Assembly: GCA_035222895.1 (NCBI GenBank)
Contig: JAVYIG010006400.1
Span: 1-64,000, forward strand
Source of the DNA: Strongylocentrotus droebachiensis
Taxonomy: Eukaryota; Echinodermata; Echinoidea; Camarodonta; Strongylocentrotidae
Reading direction: 5' to 3'
Length of the DNA stretch: 64,000 nucleotides
Both the position numbers and the translations under genes were made by a program. Shown piece by piece: positions 45,210 through 58,900 of the stretch (position 1 is its first letter; each line of letters opens with the position of its first letter). The notes beneath the pieces are model-generated. The model had not been told where the DNA came from and searched no databases. It saw nothing but the letters and a program-made list of their open reading frames with translations.

Positions 45210-48200
45210 GTAAGTCAGTTAGATAATTACCAATGCCTTTGAATTGAATTTTTGAATAAATAGTAGTGTAATCGAGTCATTAGACCTAATAACAATTTTA
45301 AATGCCAGAATAATACTTTTTCTGCCGTGGTTTTGGTGCAGTCCAGTCCCAAACGTTCAAAAGTATGTTTGCTTGTTGTGTCACTCTGCATGTGTGAAAG
45401 GGGGGTGTTGGTGGTGAGAGACTGAAAGCATTAATATACACACACGTTATCATTATTTTTGTTTATAGTACCGGAAGGCCTATGTGAATATATATATATT
45501 TTTTTGTTTAAGTTTCTTTATACTCTTCGACTCGAGGGAGATCGTATGCAATTTTGTTAAAAAATCCATACAATACGAATACGAGTAGATCTAGATCTAC
45601 GCTGGTTCATTTTACATGTTTGGCGGGAGGTTTTTTCATAAACCGGGAGATTGCGGGAGATTGCGAGAGAGCGGGATGAGACACCTTCCAAATGCGGGAG
45701 GGTTGACAGCCCTGTATTAAGTATTAGCCTAGATCTACTCATCTAGTATTTAGTATTATCATTTTTTTATAATTGGCTTGGCCTTGGGTTCTGGGTTAGG
45801 GGGGGGGGGGGGGCACGTAGAACTTTAGCTTACAATTAGGGCATGCGCAAATCGTTCTTCTGATCTTGGCAAATCGCAGCCTCATTTTACTAAGTTGGCG
45901 CCGACAAGGGCCCTTCTTATTGCCTATCGCTGTTTTACCATTTACTCAATGCTATAAGATATTTGTGCAAGCTTGCGATTTTCCGTTTTTTTCGATACCT
46001 TAATTATGATATTTCAGTCAAACCCTCTAGTATTTGATATGTTTTTTTCACTTAAGTATTTCAATAGTATTCCACCTAAGTTTAAGTCTTACATAACTAT
46101 TAAGTTTGGGCAATTCTCATTTTCATCATATTTAGGTACACTCTGGAAACTTATTCTGAGATGTACATTGATTTTTCTGTGTGTGCGTCAGTTATGTGTG
46201 AAGTGCGTCACCTGTTTAAAGCAGGACGTGTCAAAATCTTTGTGGTGTGACGTAATATTACGTTTTGACTTTGCCATTGAACTTGAGTTGCGCTTTAAAA
46301 GTTAAGTAGGCCCTCCCTCACTTAAATTCGAAGCCACTCGAGTGAATCGGCCAATCAGAGCGCATAAACTCCCCAGGTAAACTCACTGTACATACAGCGC
46401 TCAATGCGCAAATTTCTTTGTGTGGGGGGGGGGGGGGGGGTGGAGCTTTTAGTTTTAGCCTTAGCCAAATAGGACTATAGCATGTAACAAATCATAACTG
46501 GAGAATTAGAAATGGGAACTAGCTCTTATAGTCCAGATAAAAGATTTCAGTCTAAGATAGCCTAAAAGCCCTCTAGAGGCTGAGAGTACTGTACCGGGCG
46601 GTATGTCATGCCTAACTAGTTTTGGGGATACAATCATAAATGAGGTCAGAACATTAATTGTGTATCGGTTATCACCATGCATCTCTCAATCCATTATGAG
46701 CTGGCTATTTTTTTTTCATGTTGCAGGCGAGGGTTCTCATCGAGGTTGCCTAGCAACCAAACACTCCCAAGTTTCAGAAGAACTTGGAGACAGCCTCAGA
46801 GATGCATCATCAGCTTTAGCAAGACGGATGGAGAGATCCTCACAGTCAAACAGAGTGAGTATAATGGGTTATCCGACAAATGCTCTGATGCCAATTGATC
46901 CAGCAACATATTGCTCGAAGGTCAATTTACTACATGAAGTGACTTCCTATAGATTTAGCTTTTGATCCACGTTACACTATAGCCTACTGTCTATATCAAA
47001 TCCTAACTCTAATCCTAACCCTAAGTCTAAGTCCTAACCCTAAACTTCAAGTTCAAGTTTTATTTTCACATCTGATTTAAACAAAAACACAAGTACAATT
47101 TATTTGCATATTATATACAATACCAAACGTTAAAATGAAACATCTTCAATTTAAATCGTAATGTGGTGTGAAAAAACAGAGGCCAATGGCCTTCCAAGGT
47201 TATTCCCAAAGATATAACCTTATTGTAATCATAAATCTAACCCTCTATCCTTGATGATTTTAAAACCAGAGCTATCGTTGCTCTGCCAAAATGGATCACT
47301 ATGAGAGGAGGGTAATTTCTATGGTACCAGACAATCCAAGGAACCTCCACCAAAATCATAAGTAATGTGCTTTTATGAAGTATACTATAGTTGACTCTAT
47401 CACAAGATAATGGTCCATATTCACGAAAGTTTTAGAAGTGGCAGCAGTACCGCTTCTCCTTTGTAGTTTTGGTTCTCATACCACCATGGTTTCTTTATTT
47501 CAAACATAGAGTAGAAATGATTAACTCGGGCACCGGAAATCATACTCATTTATAGGTCAGATCATGGAACACCAAAAAAATCCTTCCGTTTTATGATACC
47601 CGATCAGTCGTAAGTAACAGGCTAGTTCGTAATTACAGTTAGGGCATGTTCAGCTAAAAGAAATGATTTGTATGTTACCCGCCATGAAAACTATCTCTAA
47701 ATATTTCTAGTAATGCGTGTCCACAGAAACAGTCACAGTTGCATGTACAAATCGGGGTCATCTGTACCATCTACTAAGTTACTAACTGGCCTATTAGACC
47801 AGGGGGGTGTTTCACAAAGATCCTAAGTTGAACCTATCTCTAAGTTGGACTTAACAATTATGGAAAGCCGTTAACATCTATAAAAATATGTTGTAAAAAG
47901 TTATTTTAAAAGGCATAAAATGTTGATTCAAATTCTTCATGTTTTCTATTATCAAGGAGATTTCCTGTTCTTGATGTGGAATTTATAAAACGTCTAAAAT
48001 ACTTGAATTATCGCTTTTGAATATACTTTATTTTAAGGCTACAAATGGCTCTCCATAATTTTTAAGTCCAACTTAGAGTTAAGTTTGACTTAAGATCTTT
48101 GTGAAACATCCCCCTGTAAGGTTACCATGATGATCATCATTAAGTTTTCCTTGTAAAGATAAATCTGTAGAAAAGTCCTTGAGTGGCTGGCACTTCAATA

Positions 48201-49926
48201 CTTTGAAATAAGTTTACATCTACTGATGATTACAAATGATTCACATGAAAATTTATTTTCTTTCATTCAATTTGACAACATATTTGACATCTGTTCAAAC
48301 AATACAATTTATACGTAGGAACATTTATATAATTAAAGAACTTGTATTACAAGGAAGGCGCAAAACCCGATAAGCAGAGCTTGTAATGGATACGCTCGAA
48401 TACACAAATACATACCGGTAATATACATTATAAATGGAAGAAAGGAAGAAAGGGATAGGCAAAGAGGAGAGGAGGATAGAGAGCTTGAATGTTTCTGTTT
48501 ATATGTTTTTATCAATAGTGAGGAAGAAAATGGTGGAGTTTACTGGAGCCCAGAAGCAATGGAGGTATGTATAGATAGTTTATGGTTATCATTTTTAATT
48601 GAAAATTTGGGAGATTGTGAGAAAAAGAATCAACTTTATTCAATTATATCATTTAAAAGAAGGAGTATTTTTACTTGTTTTTATAATAAAATTGATTGTA
48701 AATAGAAAATAATTGTCATAATTTTGAATTTTTTCAAAATTATTTGTCTTGTTATATAAGCAAAAAAAAAAGGTCCTATTCCGAATATCACTCGGGGGGG
48801 GGGGGGGGGGGGAGGGAGTCTAGACTAGAAGGTAGACGTACTCAAATCAAATCCAAAGAAACTCCACATTCATGTCCATTCATCCATATGACCTTTAACC
48901 TTCATTCATATTACCTTTGACCTTCAATATCCAGTCTGGATGGGAAGAAGGCCGACCGGTCAGGACTGTCCAGCCTCTTGGCCCAAGACCAGGCGGGATT
49001 GGAGCCCCGGAGGATTGCTGACAGCTACGATGAGATCTGCATCCCGCTCTCTGACCCTATCCAAAGAGACAAATACATGAACATGTATAACAGCATCCGT
49101 ATTGGAAGGATACTGGAAGACATTGATATGTTTGGTGGTGAGTATTGCAGATGCGCTGTAGTCAGAGATGGTTAAACACTAGGGGAGTGTTTCACAAAGA
49201 CTTTGATCAACCTTAAGTTGGACTTAAATATGGCAAGCCATTCATGCCACTAGTTGCTCTCACCATTGGTCTCTGAATTATGATATTTAGATATTTTTTC
49301 CTTCAATAATGAACTATCAATAAAGCTGAATTCTGTAGATGTGTGACCATGATTTGTACATCCCTTGAGAGACCATTGCCAGTAAATGGTGAGAGCAAAC
49401 AGTGTCATGAACGGCCTGCCATAGTTAAGTCCAACTTAAAGTCGATCTTAGTCTTTGTGAAACACTCCCCAGACTGGACTCAGGAGATGTGAAGGTTGTG
49501 GGTTCAAGCCCCAGCACAGCCCCTACATCCATTGGCAAAATCCTGAGGTACACTTAATCCAAGTACATGTATAGTCAATGTTTATTCGGTAGTAAGGACA
49601 TTTCTGAATGTTAAAGCAGCATCACAGCTGCATTGCTTCATACTAAGGTCAAAGGTCATTAGGTCATTAGGTCATAATCCAGGAGTGCTAGGAGTGCTAC
49701 ACCTGACCTGACAGACATGAGCAAATCACAAGAAACCATGAGTACCGGTAGAACAAGAATGAATATATTTTGTTTCCCCTCAAGTTTAATAGTGAACTTT
49801 CTTCCTTACATTTGTCATTGAATGCTTTGACAATGATGAGAAAAGAGAGACCAAAGGCCATTTGTCATTGTACTTGCATGTATATGAATATTTCATTTTG
49901 TGTTCTGTACCTAAGCTTTCTCCCTT

Positions 49927-49959
<33 letters not shown>

Positions 49960-52900
49960 TTTCATTATTTATCTACCTATAATTCTCTCTCTCTCTCTCT
50001 CTCTCCCTCCCTCTCCCTCTCTCTCTCTCACCTTTTCTTTCGGCTGTCTTATCTTTTCATTGCTATTATGTTCTCTAACATATATCTTTCATTATTTATC
50101 TCTTTCTTCTAACAGTGTGGTTATGCTACAAACACAGCAAGCCAGCCAAAGACATAGAGATTTCACCTCTTGTGATTGTGACAGGCCTTGTAGACAGAAT
50201 AGGTAGGTTAAGCCATTTACTCCTGGAACCTGGTGGCTCTTGTATTAAGCCTATGGGAATTAAACAAGTCTGTAGTCAATAGGTTAAGCCCCAACCTGAT
50301 ATGAAGTGGCGAACCGCATATGTAACAACAAGAAAGACAAAAAAAAAATGCAGCAAAATAAAAATGACAAAATAAAAATGCCTTTTAATCTTCTTGTGGT
50401 ACTTTCTTGGAACTTAAGGCATAAAAACTCATATATGTGGCTGATAAAGGTTTGTAAGAAGAGAAGATGTTATCAATAAGTGATGCTGTATCTGTGGTAA
50501 TTCTAGTTGGATTTAAAATAGTGGGATAAAACATCAATTCAAGAAAATCATATTACCGGTATGTTAGGGGTTGAATCCAACTTCATAAGATCAACATTAT
50601 AATCCCCCAAGAGATAGCATTCTTTTTTTAAATTGTGTTCTTCACATGTATGTATCTATAACACTTGAATAAGTGAGTACACATTGTGGCCTGCGTTACT
50701 TTCAGACATTTGTTATTTTTTGTAAAGAGGTGCCGCGCCACCTGTTGAGCAAAAACATACAATAAGAGATGAAACGATCTCAGAAGACTGAGGGAAACCA
50801 GAATATCACAGCTTCAGTGTGTAAACAACCCACTGTCTCTATTAAAGAGTAGTTTATTGGGAGTCATAGTTAGATACTTCAACAATCCTCGCTTCACATG
50901 CCTTCACTTGTGAAATAGTTTTAGATACCCCCCTGTAGTTCACTGTGTCAGTTTGTATTATATTTTGCATTAATGAAATCCTGTTCAGTGACTGGTCAAC
51001 AAAGCATCATGTGACCAAACATAACATTGCTATGATGTTACCGATAAGAAGAATGTGATATACTGTGACGTCATCCATGGTATAGTGCACTATACTATAC
51101 TTTTAAACTTCAAAACAGGAATAATTTTATTCCTATTGCACATTTCATCTTTCATGTTTACTTGTCAGACATGAGCACCATTGACATCATACCTGACAAG
51201 GATTTACGGCTGACTGGTCACGTGACCTGGGTCGGCAAAACATCAATAGAGGTCACCATCAACCTTGAACAGGTCAGAGGTCAAATAAATGACATGGTTT
51301 GATTACTATTTACCCGTATTGATCATCTTTTATAAGCTGCGAGAGTGGACTTTATCAAAGGGACTTTTAATAGTAGTTTTACAAGCACTGGGTTTTCCTT
51401 TTTGTTTGTGAGGCATGTGATGCATCATCTATATTATTTAAACATATTTGTGGCTTACACATACTGGTGTAAGCCACAAATATGTTTAAATAATTGAAAT
51501 TTCTCCCAGGAAGCATTACGTTTATAAAGTTATTGTCCTATGGCGGACTAATGAATATTAATAAGTCGGAATGAATCAGGAGAGCTTGGGTATTTGTTTC
51601 TAGTTCATCGTGACTGTGCCATGGACCAGTGATGGCCTGGTGGTATAGTCGCTGCCCGGCAAGCAGTAGATACAGGTTTAAGTCCCGCTGATTAATCAAT
51701 TTTATTTACTGGGTGTAAGCCACAAATATGTTTAAATAATTGAAATTTCTCCCAGGAAGCATTACGTTTATAAAATCATCAATATTAGTGGTTGAAAATG
51801 TTGAAATTAAAGGAAACTTTGATATTTCCCCACCAACCTAAATTGGATCCCTTTTGAAAATCTTTTGTAGCTGGATCATGTAATATTTGTGGGCTTTTCC
51901 TTTTAGTAGTGAAGTAAAACTTGTCAAGACTTGAGGTTAATGAACGAGTAGTAGCAAGTTGTACTGTTCCAGTAAATAGAAGTATGGTACAAAAAACACA
52001 TGGTCACATTTTGAAAATAATTGATTATTGACATAGAGGATACATGTGGAATTTGACTTGAGTATGTAAGTTCATGGTGAAGTAAATGGGTACCTGGTAG
52101 GAATTTATTCCTTGAAACGCAGCGCGCGTAACAGCTGCACTGCTAAAGCCAGGGTAATTATGCTGCATTATTGTAGAGCGCTTAGAGACTTCTGACAAAG
52201 TAAGTGTTAGGCGCTATATAAGCACTGTAATTATTATTATTCATGATTTTTAAAGTCATAGTACACTATTAAACAGGAACTAGGAGATACATTAAAAAGT
52301 TGTTAATGTCTTACATGTATAGAGTACCAAAGCTGTGACATCATACAATTCTATTTTTAGAATTTCTCTTTTTTTTCTTCTTCATTTTCCGAAAGAGCAT
52401 CAAAAATAATGTCCAAATGTCAAAAACCAGTTGAAAATGTTAAGTATTGGCTGAGATATGACCATCTGAATGAATATTGCTCTGGTTCATAACATTAGGA
52501 ACCAGAGCAATATAACACTGAGCTCCAATAAGAAATCTTTTTATTTAGATGGTCATATCTCAGCCAATACTTAACCTTTTCAATTGGTTTTCAATATTTG
52601 AACGTTATTTTTTATGCTCTTTTGGAAAATGAAGAAAAAAAATTGAAAAATTCTAAAAATAGATTTTTGATGACGTCATACTTCACCACTCTATAACGTC
52701 TTTCTCTTCAGATGATTGACAGCTCATATTCTAAGATCTTGGAGGCCAAGATCGTCAATGTTGCTAGGGATCCTCTCAACAAAAGGTGAAAGGTCAATTT
52801 CATTCTCTTGCAAATTAGTTCCAAACTTCTGTTTAGATAATGATATGCCATTTATTTTTGTTGTTGCAAACTAAAACCCTGGATACTGTAGGCGATGTTT

Positions 52901-55900
52901 ACAGTCATGAAAATGTTGAAAGCATTGCATTGATTATGAAATATTAATTATAATAACCTCTAAAGCAATGATGCTGCCTGTTTGATATGACTAATATTGC
53001 TGTCTTGTAACTGTATAGCATTAACACACACTTCTTCCCTTAAAGTTCAGAATAGCGAATCAAGAGAGAAAGAATAACAATTTTTGTCATGCACCTCATC
53101 AGAGTAAATCACAAGAGTGAACAGAAAGCTGAAATTGGCCAATATAAATGGAAAATAAACGAAAAAATTGTCTAAAATATAACAGGACCTGTCAAACAAT
53201 AAAAGCTTGAGTTTGTCTCTCTGGAACACCTTTCTTCAATTTATCATTCATCTCTTCTTTCTCTCGTATTCTTTCCTTTCCAGACCAGCCTTTATCAACC
53301 CATTGATTGCTGAGTCAGAGGAAGAATCTGAGGAACTGATTGCAGGCAATGCAAGGAAGGTAGCCAGACAGGAAAGATCGAAGGCCTCACTGTTGAAGAC
53401 CGCCCCCGCGACCGAGGAGCGAGAAATCATACACAAAATGTTTGTGGAATCACTACCTGTAGGGTATGTATACATGTATGAGTAGTGTGGCTACTCAAGT
53501 CATGAGTTTACTAGACTCGACTCAAGTCACAGTATGAAGGGACTCAATGTATGAGTAGTGTGGCGACTTGAGTCATGAGTTTATTAGACTCGACTCAAGT
53601 CAAAGTATGAAGGGACTCAATGTATGAGTAGTGTGGTGACTTGAGTCATGAGTTTACTCGACTCGACTCAAGTCACAGTATGAAGGGACTCAATGTATGA
53701 GTAGTGTGGCGACTCGAGTCATGAGTTTACTAGACTCGACTCAAATCAAAGTATGAAGGGACTCAATTCAAGGCTTGATCATCTGTTAATGTGACTCAAC
53801 TTTGGACTTGACCCCAGGAGAAAGTTAAAGCTTATCTGTACTAGTTTACAGGAGGGATAAGACCACAGTGCAAGGTCACTGGATAGGTGTTTATCTCATC
53901 AACTCAGCTCTCAATTAACATAAGAAAAAGAGGATCATGGGGGACCAGTGGTCACTGATTAGGCATTGTTCGTTATATAGAGGGCGCAAGTAGCTACATG
54001 TAATGCGGTGGGCCTTTAAGGCCTCACTTTTAAAGACTGCCAACACGACCGATGAGCGAGAGATCATACATCGGATGTTTGTTGAATCACTCGCTGTTGG
54101 GGATGTACCTGTACCAGTTTTACAACAACTTGAGTAAGCTATGTATAGAAGCTGACTAGACTGGACTGGACTCAATCGCAGTTAGGAGAGAACTCCTGTT
54201 GACTTGTCTTAGCTCTGTGGGGCGTTTCACAAAACTTGTCATCAGTGACAAATGACAGTTTTTGTTATGAGCTACTGAAATCCTTGCTTCTGATTGGTTA
54301 TCGGTAGATTTTTCACTGATTTTGTCATTTGTTATTGAAAAAAGGCTTTGTGAAACGGACCCCTGGACCTGACCTGACCTTAGACAGACAGGAGAGGGCT
54401 GTAAGAGAACAAATGTAATTAAAGGAAGATACTCAGACATATACTCTGATGACAATCTCTCTTCATCAAAGATAAAGGGTCAGGGTCTGCATTGAATGTC
54501 GGTTTTAGGGCTAGGTTAAAGGTGAGGGTTGTTAATGTTGGGTCCAGGGTTTGACTAGGAATGCAGTTAGTGTAACTGGGTGGGGGGGGGGGGGCTATTG
54601 TTACTGGAGCATGTATGTGTCCTACAACCTGAAGGAAGCTTGTTTTTGCATAGGTTGAATTGTTTAATGATTGTTATTATTTATATTTATTGGCATTTCT
54701 ATAGCGCCATCTATCTAGCAATTCTATTCCGAGGCGCATTAATTATTACCCCGGCTTTAGCCTAGCTGCCATTACAGCGCTTCAGCATGTCAAGGAATTA
54801 ATTCCTGCCAGGTACCCATTTACCTCACCTGGGTCGAGTGAGGCAAATAAAGATTAATGCCTTGGCTTTCATCTCCTTTTCAGGGCATCGTCATTCTCTC
54901 ATCGTATCAAACCAGACAACGCTACATGGATGGATGAAACCAAACTCAAGAATGTCATCATCTGTTTCCCACAGGTAAGTAAGAATCAGTGGATCAAGTT
55001 ACGTGATTGACAGAATTCGAGTTGATTAGACTTAAAGATAAAGACCAGTTTTGGAAACGCCCCCCTCGCAAAAAATGAAATGGAAGCACTTATTACCAAT
55101 CATGTGAAAGAACATGTTTTGCCTAATACGTGATGATACAAATTTTGCTGAGAAACCGCCTACTAATTGATATATTTGGTAAATTATTATATCTATTTGG
55201 ACCTGATAGATATAACTCATGTGTCGCGCACGTGTGCGTAGTCCCATATACATCTTTCTGTGTACAGTGATTGTAACTTTGCCAAGACTGGGCCAAATTT
55301 CTGATCATTTTGATGATTCCAGAACCTTGCAGTACACACCAATACTAGATGATCAACCTCTTCTGATCAATTCCACAACGTTTCTTTCACAATGCAATCA
55401 CATGACCATAACTCAACTTTATCTTTAACTTAGTTTTATTTGAACAGGGTGGCTCGTACAGTAAATGAAATGGTATTCTTCTTTGGGACCTGTAATGTTG
55501 AGAGGCAGTTGGTTTTTCACACAGTACTAGTACCTATTCTACCTCAAGGTATACCCAGACATTGTGTGTCCGGACAGGTTGATTTAAATCAGTGATATGA
55601 AGAAGTTTACATGCAATACTTAATAAGCCTTTTAAGATTTATGTTAGACAATTATATAAAAGACAAATATTTACGACGGTTAGTGCTATTTGAAGCATAC
55701 TTTCCTATAACTACCAAGTCAACTAATGCAGAAGTGATTGCCTTATATTTTTGTTAAGCATCAGTACAGACAACCCCCATCATATTACTCTAATCAGGGA
55801 CCCGTTTCACAAAGCCTTTTTTCAATGACAAATGACAAAAATCAGTGACAAATCTGCTGATAACCAATCAGAAGCGAGGATTTCAGTAGCTTATAACAAA

Positions 55901-58900
55901 AACTGTCATTTGTCACTGATGACAAGTTCTGTGAAATGCCCCCCTGGTAAGCTTTTGCTTCCTATGCTGCAAGCTTCTCCAGACCTTCATCATAGCTGCT
56001 GCGTACTTTTTTAATACAGTACGGAAGTGTGGTATCGTACATTCATGAAAGAGGTATATTAGTGTAAGTCAGGACCTTCTCAGTACAAGGCTGCTGCTTT
56101 ATATACCACTGAGCCATCATGCCTCTTTTGAAGTGGTGTAGTAAGCTTTGAATGTGGACAAAATTTGCTAAATCTTTGTGGAAATAAAATTAAAGTGACG
56201 ATGAGCTAACTCCATCAAATTTGCAGGCCAAAAAAAATGAAAAGGTTAAATTCCAACAGCATTTGAAAGTAAATACTAATTTAGAACTTTCCTAAAAAAA
56301 AAGTGGCTTGAAAATGTCTTTAAGTGGGAAACTATTAGTTGTCGAATAGACTTAAGAGCTATAGAGCCAGTAAGTAATAGTCTGATTTTCAGACCACTGT
56401 ATGGAATGGTCGTACGTTTTATGCTGCGCAAAGATTCAATCAGTTTAATTTTGGCCATTACAAGAAGTGGGTTAGTTATGTAGACTAATGCTTATGTACC
56501 AGTACCCTTCACAGCTCATTTTATGTATGTTATTACCAAAGAAGAAAAAAAGCCAGTCAGTCACGCAATAGTGTCTGACAGTGAAGTCTAGCAACTAAAC
56601 GGGTTTCTTTGCATAATTTGAATATTAGGACACTGCTAACGTTTAAATTTCACAGATAGTACATACATGACATATTCATAATTCCTGCAAAGTTCTACAG
56701 AATTCGATGATGGCTGCAAAAGGGACATTGTATCTTTAAGTGACTCTCTTGTAGAAATTGTTTGTTAAATGAGCATAGTTTCATGGGTTTTTTTCACAGG
56801 AGAGGAATCTATTTAACAAGATCTTTGGAGGTTTCCTGATGCGCCAAGCCCTGGAGCTAGCCTTTGCCAATGCAACTCTACACAGGTGAGTTTTATCCTC
56901 AGAATGTTGGCAATCCCATATGGGACAGCTGCATATTCTGTAATAAGTACTGTCTAACATACTTTGAGATGTCCCCATTATGTAGAGATTTTTCCACATC
57001 AAAACCAAGATTTTAAAATTTTGTTTTGATATTTGATTAACATAAAATCTTTTAATGATTGATTCCTCTTACTGTAAACATGGAAATATTCCAGTACATT
57101 AATTTTCGCGAATTTAGCGCTAAGTTCGGTGTCCGCCAATTTTAGAACCCGCAAAAATATAAACATGACTTATTATGCATGTTCTGAACGGGCTGAATTT
57201 GGTGCAACAGGAATTTAAGAACCAGCGAATATGTTTTGGGGGACGCTCAGCGCGAAAAATGAATCGCGCGAAAATAACAGCGTTTACAATATTCAATTTA
57301 TCTGAAATTCCTGTACTGGTTGTATGTGTGTGATGAAGTAATCACGAATTTCAAGTGAATTTTTTTCTTCTAATGTTTGTAACTGATAATTATTATCCTG
57401 TGATTCTACAAAACAAAGTGGAAATCTGCATGCTCTGTCATTTTTTGCAAACTTTGGCTTACTTAGTTTATTCTCTTTAAAAAAAATGTCTCCCCATAGC
57501 CATGGCAGGATTCGCATAGCAGCCATTGACAACATTCTCTTCCAGAAACCAGTCGAAGTGGGGTCATTCCTCTTCTTTCTGTCTGAGGTGAGTTACGATC
57601 TAAAGCAGAAACTTAGTCATTTTCAAACTACATCATTAGTAGTGGTGGTTATTTTCCCTGACTGCTAAGAAAGCATAAATGCTTGTTAGTAAGCAACCAG
57701 AGGACCGACGGCTTTAGGTCCTCTCTGACGGAGATGGTAATGAGGATTAAAGCCTTACCAAAGGGCACTATAGTGCATCGACTTGGTTTCGAACCCGGGT
57801 CACTGGATTATGAGACCACTGCTCTACCAACTGAGCTATCGCGCCTCCCCATCAGTGGCCATCTGCTTTTTTAATGATATAAGCAGTTGTTATGAAAAGT
57901 ATTGACAGAGAATGATCATCATTCATTTTGTGAGGATGAGGATCACTGATCATTGCATAACAAAATTATATTTTTATATGTTTTTAGGTAAAAACAATAA
58001 TAACCTGTGTATAAAGCATATCACAAATTGCTATAATGTCCCCATGCGCTTCCAAAGAAGCATGGATATTATTACAAGGAATTTCAAGGAATAAATCTTG
58101 CCAGGTACCGATTTAAACCTGGGTGTAGAGTGGCAAATGTGGATTGATATCTTGCAAATAGTTGTTAGAGTTGGACTGGGATTTGAACCCTTGGATTGAG
58201 TGAACCACTAAACCTCCACAATGGATTTTACGGGGAGGGGTCACTACATGTACTTGGTATTCAAATGAAATGCAAATGGAATGGATTGGGTTTTTTTTTT
58301 CTTCATTTAACTTTCCATCTCTCTCTTTTTTTAATTACCTACCTCTCTTCCGCCATATCTGCTTTATTTTCTCTCTCTCTCTCTCTGTTTTGTCTTTTGA
58401 GGGGGAGGGGCAGGGGGGACAGGTGCTCCCTCATGCCTCTCTGTAGCCATACCACTATCCAGTATATTAGCATTATTTAAGAAAGTTACTGTCACACTTA
58501 TATGCTCTCTTTCTCATTTCCCAGATTGCGTATACAGAGGGATGTTACATGGAAATCAGAGTTCACTCTGAGGTCGTTGACCCCCAAACAGGAGAGCATG
58601 ATACGACCAACGTCTTTCATTTTACCATTGTAACAGAGAATCCAGTACCCCTAGTGTGGCCTAAGACATATGGTGGTAAGAACTGGACCTTCGTGTTATC
58701 TTAGTTGTTGTCCTACTCTTCATATTCCTTCTCCGTCTCCTACTCTTTCCCCTCCTTGTTCTTTTTCCTTCTTCTTCTTCTTCTTCTTCTTTTTTTTCTT
58801 ATCCTTAACATTAATCTAAAATCCAATCACAACCCCAACCACAAACTAATGCCTAGAGAACATATTGTCATGTTTGATGTGTATTTATCTATTCGGGGAA

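Noticed and set aside
46603..46965. 120-aa ORF in another frame across ACOT9 exon 2
   Set aside because: It does not join in phase with exons 1 and 3; the other frame gives a mitochondrial presequence and the correct phases.
46999..47045. Interstitial telomere-like CCTAAC repeats
   Set aside because: Only a few irregular CCTAACYCTAA words; too short and degenerate to call.
53477..53768. CRISPR-like array
   Set aside because: Whole 73-bp units repeat with no unique spacers, and the context is a eukaryotic intron.
53915..54175. 86-aa - strand ORF
   Set aside because: Antisense of the dead ACOT9 exon 8 copy.
58160..58215. tRNA-like B box words here and near 49510 and 56095
   Set aside because: Isolated, degenerate pol III-like words without a matching A box at the right distance; probably old SINE fragments.
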